A stretch of DNA of 8,171 nucleotides from an uncultured Desulfuromonas sp. (GTDB lineage Bacteria > Desulfobacterota > Desulfuromonadia > Desulfuromonadales > Trichloromonadaceae). The DNA lies in NCBI GenBank assembly GCA_937982495.1, contig CALJLX010000667.1, positions 1-8,171 on the forward strand. Reading direction: 5' to 3'. How positions within the stretch are numbered: position 1 is the first letter of the stretch; each line of letters opens with the position of its first letter. The position numbers and the translations under genes are program-made. Of this stretch, positions 1 through 5,858 are shown piece after piece. The notes under the pieces are model-generated. The model was not told where the DNA came from. It made no database searches and saw only the letters and a program-made list of their open reading frames with translations.

Positions 1-3
1 CGG

Positions 4-1020
4 ATGCAGACTTTTTTTGAATTCACCGTCAATGCCGACTTGAAGTTGCACAGCTGGAACGCTCCCCTCGCGGAGTTGGGCCGGCGTGAGGCGTTGGAGT
101 TGTCGGGGCTGGCCTATTATGAACTGTTGCCGCGCATCTGCCGTGGGCGGCATGACGCCGTGGCGCTGGTGCTGGAGACGGGAAGCCCGCTTGATTTGCC
201 GGGGCACCGCTTCCCCTGTTTTTCCGGCGGGGTCAAGGGGGATGTGCGGATCGCGCCGGTGCCCCTGTCCGGCGGGGCCGGGGCTTGCGTGACCATCGCT
301 CTCCAGGGCTGTTGCGAAGTTCTCGGCAGTTTGCGGCAAGCCCGACATCTGGCCGACCTGGGCAAGACCGCTTCGATGCTTTCCCACGGCGTGCGCAATC
401 CCCTCAATGCCATCAAGGGGGCGGTCGTTTACCTGAAAAACCGCTATGGCACTGATGCCAATCTGCTTGAATTCACCGGCATCATGGAAGAAGAGATCGA
501 CCGCCTTGACCGTTTTATCAGCAGTTTTCTGAGCGCCTCGACCGTTTCTTTCGGACGTGAGCGCAATGATCTCAATGTTTTACTGCGCAAGCTGGAGCAA
601 TTCGTCACCTTGCAGGCGCAGGCGGCGGATGTCGCTCTTCGCCTCGATCTGGCCGATTCCTTGCCGGCCATCGAAATCAACATCTTCCAGGTGGAACATG
701 CCATTCTCAACGTTTTGAACAACGCCATTCATGCTCTCCCCACGGGAGGGCACATCCGCGTGGCCAGCCGCTGTGAAGCCTGTCCGGCCGGACGCTGCGT
801 GGTGGTGTCGGTGCAGGACGATGGACCCGGCATCAGCGACGAGGCAGAGGATTTCGCCCTGCCGCGCATGGCTTCGGCGGTGGCCGAAGGAAAGGGATTC
901 GGCTTGTTCCTGGTTCGTGAAATCATGCAGCAGCACGGCGGTTCCATGGAAATCCGTACCGGGCGGGGGCAGGGGACGACGGCGCGACTGCTCTTTCCGG
1001 TCTGTGGGAGCGACGCCTAG
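4..1020 (+). CDS. Soluble PAS-domain sensor histidine kinase (NtrB/AtoS-like)
   Basis: Predicted cytoplasmic kinase of 338 aa that should phosphorylate the adjacent sigma-54 regulator. An N-terminal PAS-like region (about residues 5-95, with the typical 'SWN' and 'LPRI' stretches) is followed by HisKA with the H-box MLSHGVRNPLNAI (His128). The HATPase_c domain has an N-box NVLNNAIHAL (236-245), G1 box DDGPGI (272-277) and G2 box GKGFGL (296-301). There is no signal peptide or membrane segment, so the cue is probably internal. Two oddities are visible: the residue after His128 is Gly where most HisKA kinases have Glu or Asp, and the ATP lid between G1 and G2 lacks the usual 'F-x-PFF' box. The start is uncertain because only three bases precede the ATG and an upstream start cannot be excluded; the PAS fold does fit a start here. 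The kinase class is secure; signal and partner are inferred from adjacency. Confidence 0.9.
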   Translation: MQTFFEFTVNADLKLHSWNAPLAELGRREALELSGLAYYELLPRICRGRHDAVALVLETGSPLDLPGHRFPCFSGGVKGDVRIAPVPLSGGAGACVTIALQGCCEVLGSLRQARHLADLGKTASMLSHGVRNPLNAIKGAVVYLKNRYGTDANLLEFTGIMEEEIDRLDRFISSFLSASTVSFGRERNDLNVLLRKLEQFVTLQAQAADVALRLDLADSLPAIEINIFQVEHAILNVLNNAIHALPTGGHIRVASRCEACPAGRCVVVSVQDDGPGISDEAEDFALPRMASAVAEGKGFGLFLVREIMQQHGGSMEIRTGRGQGTTARLLFPVCGSDA

Positions 1021-2379
1021 ATGCCGGGGATGGACAAGGGGCTGATTCTGGTGGTCGACGACGAGGCGAGCGCGCGCCGGGTTCTATCGGCCATCCTGGA
1101 GCAGGAAGATTATCGGGTCGTCTCCGCCGGGGATGTGGCGGAGGCCATGCAGGCCCTGGCCCGCCATGATTTCGACACGGTCATTACCGACATGAAAATG
1201 CCGGGAGCCGACGGCCTGCAGCTGCATGACCAGATCAAGCGGAACTATCCGGAAATTCCGGTCATTTTTCTTACCGCCTACGGCACCGTCGAGTCCGCCG
1301 TCAACGCCATGAACCTGGGCGCCTTCTACTATTTCGTCAAGCCTCCCGATTACCTCAATCTCAAAAGCATCCTCGCTCGGGCCGTGGAGCAGCGCCGACT
1401 GAAGCGGGAACTGGCTCAGTTGCGCCAGCGGCTCACCGGGCTGCCCGGGCCGACCCAGTTCGTCGGCCAGTCGCGACAGATGCGTCAGGTTTGCGAGTTG
1501 GTGGAGGCGATCAAGGACTCGCCCAGCAGCGTGCTCATCTGCGGCGAGACCGGGGTCGGTAAGGAGTTGGTGGCCCGTGCCCTGCATTATGGCAGTGTCC
1601 GACGGGACGCTCCTTTCGTGACGGTCAACTGTGCGGCGATCCCCGGAGAACTGCTTGAGTCGGAACTGTTCGGCTACGAAAAAGGGGCCTTCACCGGCGC
1701 TGTCAGCCGGCGCATCGGGCGGATCGAGCAGGCGGCCGGAGGCACGCTCTTTCTCGATGAAATCGGCGAGCTGGATATCAGCCTGCAGGCCAAGCTGCTG
1801 CGGGTCCTGCAGGAAAAGGAGGTCGAGCGTCTCGGCGACAGCCGGCGGATCCCCGTAGATTTCCGGCTGGTTTCCTCGACCAATCGGACGTTGTCTCAGG
1901 AAGTGGCCAAAGGCTCTTTTCGCGAAGATCTTTTCTATCGTATCAACGTCGTGCGCATTGATCTCCCCAGTTTGCGCGAGCGCCGGGAAGACATCCCCCT
2001 GCTGGTCAGTGAGTTTGTCAAGGAGTTCTGCGTGCAGGAGGGGAAAATGCTGGCGGTTTCCGAAAAGGCCATGGAGACCCTTTGCGCTTACCAGTGGCCC
2101 GGGAATGTCAGGCAGTTGCGCAATGTAGTGGAGCGGGCCGTGGTTCTTTCCCGGGGGCGGGAGATCCTGCCCCCGGATCTTCCGGACGAGGTGCGGGAGC
2201 GGTGCCTGAGTTCGGCAAACGCGGATTCTTCGCCGGTCGTTCCCTTGCGGGAACTTGAGGCTGAAGCGATTCGCCGGGCCCTTGCGGAGTGTTCCGGCAA
2301 CAAATCCCTGGTGGCAAAAAAGCTCGGGTGTTCCCGCAAGGCGCTGTATCGTCGTTTGAAAGAATATGGTCTCTCCTAG
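1021..2379 (+). CDS. Sigma-54-dependent response regulator (NtrC family)
   Basis: Transcription activator of 452 aa. The receiver (about 7-125) keeps the acidic pair D13/D14, phospho-acceptor D57 (TDMKMPG), T85 and K107. The AAA+ domain (about 147-375) has Walker A GETGVGKE (175-182), the sigma-54 contact loop GAFTGA (222-227), Walker B GTLFLDEIGE (241-250) and the terminal WPGNVRQLRNVV segment (359-370). A Fis-type HTH fills 414-451 (NKSLVAKKLGCSRKALYRRL). Every residue needed for phosphorylation, ATP hydrolysis and sigma-54 contact is present. The ATG at 1021 directly follows the kinase stop and has GGGAG at 1006-1010. An in-frame ATG at 1030 is 19 bases from that site and less likely. The receiver is NtrC-like and does not resemble the PrsR regulators usual for exosortase loci. 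The likely target, inferred from position, is the pair of -24/-12 sites 290-330 bases beyond its stop. Confidence 0.95.
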   Translation: MPGMDKGLILVVDDEASARRVLSAILEQEDYRVVSAGDVAEAMQALARHDFDTVITDMKMPGADGLQLHDQIKRNYPEIPVIFLTAYGTVESAVNAMNLGAFYYFVKPPDYLNLKSILARAVEQRRLKRELAQLRQRLTGLPGPTQFVGQSRQMRQVCELVEAIKDSPSSVLICGETGVGKELVARALHYGSVRRDAPFVTVNCAAIPGELLESELFGYEKGAFTGAVSRRIGRIEQAAGGTLFLDEIGELDISLQAKLLRVLQEKEVERLGDSRRIPVDFRLVSSTNRTLSQEVAKGSFREDLFYRINVVRIDLPSLRERREDIPLLVSEFVKEFCVQEGKMLAVSEKAMETLCAYQWPGNVRQLRNVVERAVVLSRGREILPPDLPDEVRERCLSSANADSSPVVPLRELEAEAIRRALAECSGNKSLVAKKLGCSRKALYRRLKEYGLS

Positions 2380-2390
2380 CCGCCTGATTC

Positions 2391-2429
2391 AGGGGGGCCG
2401 ATGAGCTTTCCCGGATCCGGCCCTCCCCC
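2391..2429 (+). terminator. Candidate terminator after the two-component pair
   Basis: Twelve bases after the regulator's stop, GGGCCG (2395-2400) pairs with CGGCCC (2418-2423). Three more G:C pairs (2392-2394 with 2425-2427) follow after a bulged T. The loop is 17 bases and itself holds the palindrome CCGGATCCGG. A T-rich stretch (about 2431-2450) follows but is not an unbroken U-tract directly at the stem, so this is only a plausible intrinsic terminator. It is where transcription of the regulatory pair would be expected to stop. Confidence 0.4.
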
Positions 2430-2571
2430 TGTTGTGTCTTTAGGTTTTTCTGGTACTCTCATTATCCTTGCCTCTTGCGCACCCTTCTTTTTTGTCGCTG
2501 ACTCCCTGGAGGTGTGTCCAACGGAAACATGTCTCGCTGGGTAATTGAGTGGGGGAGTGGTTCTCTGGGGT

Positions 2572-2591
2572 ACAGTTTTTATGGGAACTGT
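2572..2591. promoter_or_regulatory. Inverted repeat, candidate activator binding site
   Basis: ACAGTT (2572-2577) and AACTGT (2586-2591) are perfect 6-base inverted arms around an 8-base spacer. The centre lies about 88 bases upstream of the GG of the first -24 element, within the range where NtrC-family activators bind. A hairpin this weak is unlikely to be a terminator. Assignment to the 1021-2379 regulator is inference from position only. Confidence 0.35.
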
Positions 2592-2621
2592 TTCTATCGG
2601 AGACACTTCCCGCAAAGATTC

Positions 2622-2650
2622 TTGGCTTTTAAATCCAAATCCCTTGTAAT
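2622..2650 (+). promoter_or_regulatory. Weak sigma-70-type promoter candidate
   Basis: TTGGCT (2622-2627, 4 of 6 matches to TTGACA) and TGTAAT (2645-2650, 5 of 6 to TATAAT) are separated by 17 bases. This could give a basal transcript starting near 2657. In an A+T-richer spacer such a match can arise by chance, and the sigma-54-type sites just downstream are better supported. Confidence 0.25.
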
Positions 2651-2666
2651 CACTGCATATTAATCC

Positions 2667-2683
2667 TTGGCATGAACCCTGCT
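2667..2683 (+). promoter_or_regulatory. Sigma-54 (-24/-12) promoter, P1
   Basis: TTGGCATGAACCCTGCT matches the consensus YTGGCACGRNNNTTGCW at 12 of 14 informative positions. GG (2669-2670) and GC (2681-2682) are exactly ten bases apart, the spacing sigma-54 requires. Predicted transcription start is about 2694, giving a leader of about 102 nt before the ATG at 2796. An intact GAFTGA-type activator is encoded directly upstream, which strengthens the call. Confidence 0.7.
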
Positions 2684-2691
2684 TTATGCGA

Positions 2692-2708
2692 TTGGCACAT
2701 CCGGTGCC
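2692..2708 (+). promoter_or_regulatory. Second sigma-54-like site, P2
   Basis: TTGGCACATCCGGTGCC has a perfect TGGCAC -24 element and GG-N10-GC spacing (GG 2694-2695, GC 2706-2707). It matches only 10 of 14 consensus positions, with a weaker -12 half. It lies 25 bases after P1, so its -24 GG falls on the predicted P1 start. A P2 start near 2719 would cut into the 7-bp leader hairpin. The same bases form an inverted repeat (GGCAC/GTGCC), so this may instead be leader structure that happens to resemble a promoter. Confidence 0.4.
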
Positions 2709-2766
2709 CGTGCCGGAGAGAATGTTTTCTCTCGGTGATCGGTAACCGCCCGGACCTTTCCGGCGG
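2694..2766 (+). promoter_or_regulatory. Structured 5' leader with three hairpins
   Basis: Three stems lie between the predicted P1 start and the ribosome binding site. The first is GGCAC (2694-2698) with GTGCC (2704-2708); a second GTGCC at 2710-2714 could pair instead, giving two exclusive folds. The second is GAGAGAA (2716-2722) with TTCTCTC (2727-2733), a perfect 7-bp stem with a TGTT loop. The third is CCGCC+GGA (2746-2750, 2752-2754) with TCC+GGCGG (2759-2766), an 8-bp stem with one bulged C and a CCTT loop. No known riboswitch class, including the GEMM cyclic-dinucleotide aptamers, was recognised. A regulatory role is inference. Confidence 0.4.
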
Positions 2767-2795
2767 GGCTCCGTCGCAGTTGAGGGGTTGGGAAC

Positions 2796-3167
2796 ATGTC
2801 GAAAAAAGTGGTTATTGTCGATGAACAGGGTTTTTCCCGCATCTGTTCGGCTTTGCTGGAATTGCATGGCTGCCGGGCCGAGTGCCGGCCGCTCCCCGTT
2901 TGCGCGGTGGATTTGCACCAACCGGATGTCGGGTTGGTGGTCACCAGCTATCCCTATGGGGTGCAGTTGCTGGAAAGCCTGGGGGGGGGAGATCTGCCGG
3001 TGTTGGTTTTGACCGACAGTCTCAGCGACCCCCTGCTGAACACGCTGAAACGGGTGCGCCATGCCTGTTGCATGGTCAAACCCGTCGATTATGAACGACT
3101 GACATCCTACGTCCGCCAAGTGCTTGTCGGCGAGGCTATCGAATGGGGAGGTTACGATCTTGCTTAA
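2796..3167 (+). CDS. Small degenerate receiver-like protein (pseudo-receiver)
   Basis: A 123-aa protein with the pattern of a response-regulator receiver and no output domain. The first strand and acidic pair are present (KKVVIVDE, D9/E10), as are the Thr strand (LPVLVLTD, T73) and the Lys-Pro turn (MVKPVDYERL, K95/P96). The third strand reads GLVVTSYPYG, so the phospho-acceptor Asp is missing, with V49, T50 or S51 at that place. It is therefore unlikely to be phosphorylated and may act as a binding module. The start at 2796 has GAGGGG at 2782-2787, eight bases upstream. It is the first gene after the sigma-54-type sites, and its last 8 bases overlap the TTG start of the TPR lipoprotein gene. 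A nine-G run at 2981-2989 encodes L62-G65. Its function is unknown. Confidence 0.8.
   Translation: MSKKVVIVDEQGFSRICSALLELHGCRAECRPLPVCAVDLHQPDVGLVVTSYPYGVQLLESLGGGDLPVLVLTDSLSDPLLNTLKRVRHACCMVKPVDYERLTSYVRQVLVGEAIEWGGYDLA
2981..2989 (+). repeat. Run of nine G residues inside the pseudo-receiver gene
   Basis: Nine consecutive G occupy 2981-2989 and encode the end of Leu62 and a Gly triplet. Gaining one G would move translation to a stop at 3092-3094, and losing one would lead to a stop at 3010-3012. Both fall before the prsT start at 3160. Such runs are known slippage sites in other bacteria; activity here is inference. Confidence 0.6.
3145..3151 (+). promoter_or_regulatory. Ribosome binding site that decides the prsT start
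   Basis: GGGGAGG sits inside the pseudo-receiver gene, eight bases before TTG 3160 and twenty before the in-frame ATG at 3172. The spacing favours TTG. The in-frame TTG at 3124 lies upstream of the site and would add 12 residues ahead of the signal peptide. Confidence 0.7.
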
Positions 3168-5808
3168 AGAAATGACAAAATGGACCGTGATTCTGGCGCT
3201 GCTCGTCGGTTGCCAGGGGCAGACCAAGGAATCCATGGTGCAGGAAGGGACGCAGCTGGTAAGTCAGGGCAATCCCCTGGGCGCGGTGGTCCTCTTCAAC
3301 AGTGCCCTGGAGAAGGATCCCAACTACGTCGATGCCCGTTATCAGTTGGGACTGGCGTACCTCAAGGGGGGCAAGCTCGACAAGGCGGAAAAAGAGCTGC
3401 AGAAGGTCCGCCTTCAGGATCCGGGCAACGGCGAAGTCATCCTCGATATGGCATCGATTTATCTCTCGACGCAGAAGATCGACGAGGCCGAGAAGGAACT
3501 GCGCCTGTTTCTGGAAAAGCACCCGAAAAACTCCCGTTCCCAGGAATACCTGGGGCGGGTGACCGCGGTGCGTGGCGACCTGCCGGGAGCCGAGCAGCTC
3601 TTCAAGGAAGCCGCGGAACTCGACGCCGGCAACGTCGAGGCGCGTCTGGCCCTCGCCCAGCTCTATCTCCAGCTTGGCTGGACCGATCAGGCGCGGGCCG
3701 AACTCGCTTCTGTGGTCAAGGCATTTCCCGACCGGAAGGCGGCCTTTTTCATGCTCGCCGCCCTGGAAGGGCGCGAAGGGCGCAAGGCCCAAGCCCTGGA
3801 AGCCTACCGGCAGGTGACGCGCATCGACGGGGAGGATATCGCCGCCCTCTATCTGACCGGCATGCTTTCCCTGGATATGGGGGATGCCGCCGAGGCCCAA
3901 CGCATCGCCGAGCACCTGCGCAAGCGTTATCCCAAGCACCCCTCGGGTTCCCGGCTGCTCGGCATGATCCGCTACGCCGCCGGGGATTTCGAGAATGCCG
4001 CGCTGGAACTGCGGGCCTCCTTGCAGGGCATGCCCGACCTGGCCGGCTATTATTTCCTCGGCCTGGCCGAATACCGTCGTGGCAATTACGAGATGGCCCT
4101 GAGCCAGTTCCAGCGCGCCCTCGATATTCAGCCCGAGCATCTTCAGGCGCGGCTGATGGTCGGTATGACCCTGTTGCGCCAGGAGCGGGTCGACGACTGT
4201 ATCCAGCAGGTCAAGCAGGTTCTGGCCGTAAACGATCAGATCGCCATGGCGCACAACGTCCTGGGCAGCGCCTACCTGGCCAAGAAGGAATTCGACAAGG
4301 CCATGCTCCATCTCGACCGGGCCATCGCCCTTGATCCCTCCCTCGCCGACGCGCACATGAAGAAAGGGTTGTTCAACCTTACCCAGGGTAATCCGCAAGG
4401 GGCCGAAGTCGAGCTGGAAAAGGCGGTCGAGGCGGCACCCGAGGCACTGAATACCCGTTTTCTGCTCGCCTCCCTCTACCTGCGGCAGCAAAATTACCGG
4501 GGGGCGATCGAAACCCTGCAAGCAGGGCTCGACGGCACGGAAGAGGATGCCCTGCTCTACAATTACATGGCCGCGGCCTACCTGGCGCAGAAGCAGAACG
4601 AGCAGGGGCTGGAAGCCCTGAACAAGGCCAAGCAGGCCAAGCCCGACTACCTGACCCCCTATTTCAATCTGGCCAACTACTATCTGGCCAGTCAGCAGCG
4701 GGACAAGGCGCTGGAAGAGTATCGGGCCATCCTCCAGATCGCACCGGAGAACGTCAAGGCGCTGATTTCCCTCGGCACCCTGGAAGAGATCGCGGGGGAT
4801 GCGGCGGCCGCCAAGGCCAGCTACCAGAAAGCCCGCGATACCAACGCTCCTGAAGGCTTTTTAGCGCTGGCCGGCTACCTGGGGCGCTCCAAGCAGGGGG
4901 AGGAGGCGACCCAGGTGATCGAGGCCGCCTACCAGGCCCATCCCGAGCATCCCGCTATCCTCGAAACCCGGGGAAAACTGTTGTTGGCGCGGAAGAATAG
5001 CACCGAGGCGGTGAAGATGTTCCAGGCGCTTGACAAGGTCAAACCCGGCGCCGGATTGCCGCTGCTCGCCGCGGCCTGGCTCGCGGGGGGGGAGGGGGAC
5101 AAGGCCCAGTCCCTGGCCAAGGCGCGAATCGACGAGCAGCCGGACTCCGCTTCCGGTTATCTGCTGCAGGCCGCCGTCCATCAACATTTGGGCGAGACGG
5201 ACAAAGCCGAGGCGGCGCTGACCCAGGGGATCGGTCGGGCCAAGGACGCGCCGCTGCTTTCCCTGCAATTGGGCAGTCTCTACGCCGCGACCGGGCGGGT
5301 GCCGCAAGCCCTCGAAACCTTCGCGGCCCTGCGCAAGGCCCAGCCCGACTTCGTGCCGGCGATCTTCGCCCTTGGGGCGTTGCACGATCAGCAGGGAGAC
5401 AAGGGCAAGGCCGTGGAGTTTTATAAAGAAGTACTGGCCAAGGCCGAGGATCACACCGCCGCTCTCAACAATCTGGCCTACCTTTACGCCGACAACTACG
5501 GCACTCCGGAAGAAGCTTTGGTGCTGGCGGTCAAGGCGTTCCGCAATGAGCCGGGCAATCCGGGAATTCTCGACACCCTGGGGCTGGCTCTGCTCAAGAA
5601 TGGGCGGCATGACGAAGCGGTCAACGTCCTGAACAAGGCCGCCGAATTGCTGCCCAAGGTCGCGACGGTACGGCTGCATCAGGGGCAGGCGCTGCATGGC
5701 GCCGGCAAAAAGGCCGAAGCTCGCGAGGCTCTGCAGTCCGCGATCGATCTCGGTCCCGGTCCCGAGGCCGAGCAGGCGCGCAAGCTGCTCGAAGAAATAA
5801 AGGATTAG
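3160..5808 (+). CDS. prsT: PEP-CTERM/XrtA system TPR-repeat lipoprotein PrsT
   Basis: An 882-aa envelope lipoprotein. The N-terminus (MLKEMTKWTVILALLVGC) has charged residues, a short hydrophobic core and the lipobox LVGC with Cys18. Gln at +2 gives no inner-membrane retention signal, so outer-membrane anchoring is likely. The rest is nearly continuous tetratricopeptide repeats with the usual A/G/Y/A pattern, for example GAVVLFNSALEKDPNYVDAR near the start and a clear set near the C-terminus. There is room for about two dozen units. Length and sequence style match the PrsT lipoproteins of exosortase-linked exopolysaccharide loci, roughly 900 aa; its biochemical role is not established, and scaffolding of the export machinery is the usual guess. 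TTG 3160 is chosen because of GGGGAGG at 3145-3151, and it overlaps the preceding stop by 8 bases, suggesting translational coupling. An eight-G run lies at 5085-5092. Confidence 0.9.
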   Translation: MLKEMTKWTVILALLVGCQGQTKESMVQEGTQLVSQGNPLGAVVLFNSALEKDPNYVDARYQLGLAYLKGGKLDKAEKELQKVRLQDPGNGEVILDMASIYLSTQKIDEAEKELRLFLEKHPKNSRSQEYLGRVTAVRGDLPGAEQLFKEAAELDAGNVEARLALAQLYLQLGWTDQARAELASVVKAFPDRKAAFFMLAALEGREGRKAQALEAYRQVTRIDGEDIAALYLTGMLSLDMGDAAEAQRIAEHLRKRYPKHPSGSRLLGMIRYAAGDFENAALELRASLQGMPDLAGYYFLGLAEYRRGNYEMALSQFQRALDIQPEHLQARLMVGMTLLRQERVDDCIQQVKQVLAVNDQIAMAHNVLGSAYLAKKEFDKAMLHLDRAIALDPSLADAHMKKGLFNLTQGNPQGAEVELEKAVEAAPEALNTRFLLASLYLRQQNYRGAIETLQAGLDGTEEDALLYNYMAAAYLAQKQNEQGLEALNKAKQAKPDYLTPYFNLANYYLASQQRDKALEEYRAILQIAPENVKALISLGTLEEIAGDAAAAKASYQKARDTNAPEGFLALAGYLGRSKQGEEATQVIEAAYQAHPEHPAILETRGKLLLARKNSTEAVKMFQALDKVKPGAGLPLLAAAWLAGGEGDKAQSLAKARIDEQPDSASGYLLQAAVHQHLGETDKAEAALTQGIGRAKDAPLLSLQLGSLYAATGRVPQALETFAALRKAQPDFVPAIFALGALHDQQGDKGKAVEFYKEVLAKAEDHTAALNNLAYLYADNYGTPEEALVLAVKAFRNEPGNPGILDTLGLALLKNGRHDEAVNVLNKAAELLPKVATVRLHQGQALHGAGKKAEAREALQSAIDLGPGPEAEQARKLLEEIKD

Positions 5809-5854
5809 CGAACCCGTTCGTCGCGCTTCGCGTACCTTGCCGAGGCGCGGCGAC
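5809..5854 (+). repeat. Inverted repeats in the prsT-sugar transferase gap
   Basis: The 50-base gap contains CGAAC/GTTCG (5809-5813 with 5816-5820) and CGCG/CGCG (5822-5825 with 5829-5832). An outer pair GTCGC (5820-5824) with GCGAC (5850-5854) encloses the GAGG at 5842-5845, the likely ribosome binding site of the next gene. No T-tract follows, so it does not look like a terminator. It could be an mRNA stability or translation-tuning structure between co-transcribed genes. Confidence 0.35.
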
Positions 5855-5858
5855 TTTC

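Larger units (their letters stand above)
2430..2660. other. Intergenic region, upstream half: probable control region
   Basis: No convincing gene is present between the terminator candidate and the promoters. The stretch is clearly richer in A+T than the flanking genes. It contains the inverted repeat at 2572-2591, a weak sigma-70-like match at 2622-2650, and short complementary words TGTCTC (2530-2535) and GAGACA (about 2600). Its size and its place upstream of sigma-54-type sites suit an enhancer region for the adjacent NtrC-type regulator. That role is inference. Confidence 0.4.

Noticed and set aside
2401..2544. Forward open frame of 47 codons (MSFPGSGPPPVVSLG...) with a lipobox-like LASC
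   Set aside because: The G-rich stretch upstream is only about 3-4 bases from the ATG, the N-terminus has no positive charge, and it overlaps the terminator candidate. A chance frame is more likely.
2694..2795. GEMM-type (c-di-GMP) riboswitch, plausible for this type of bacterium
   Set aside because: The conserved GEMM core and tetraloop-receptor sequences are not visible; only simple hairpins can be supported.
2376..3236. Reverse-strand open frame of 286 codons covering the intergenic region and pseudo-receiver
   Set aside because: Its product shows no domain, it is low in complexity at the end, and it lies opposite the recognised promoters and a gene with a good ribosome binding site.
3180..4334. 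Second forward frame of 384 codons inside prsT
   Set aside because: It is Arg/Gly/Pro-rich with no domain, typical of an out-of-frame reading of high-G+C coding sequence.
3136..4521. Reverse-strand open frame of 461 codons opposite prsT
   Set aside because: It is the antisense image of TPR codons with strong third-position G/C bias. The sense frame has clear repeats and a lipobox, so this is a shadow.
4861..5697. Reverse-strand open frame of 278 codons opposite the end of prsT
   Set aside because: Same cause as the other prsT antisense frame; no recognisable domain.
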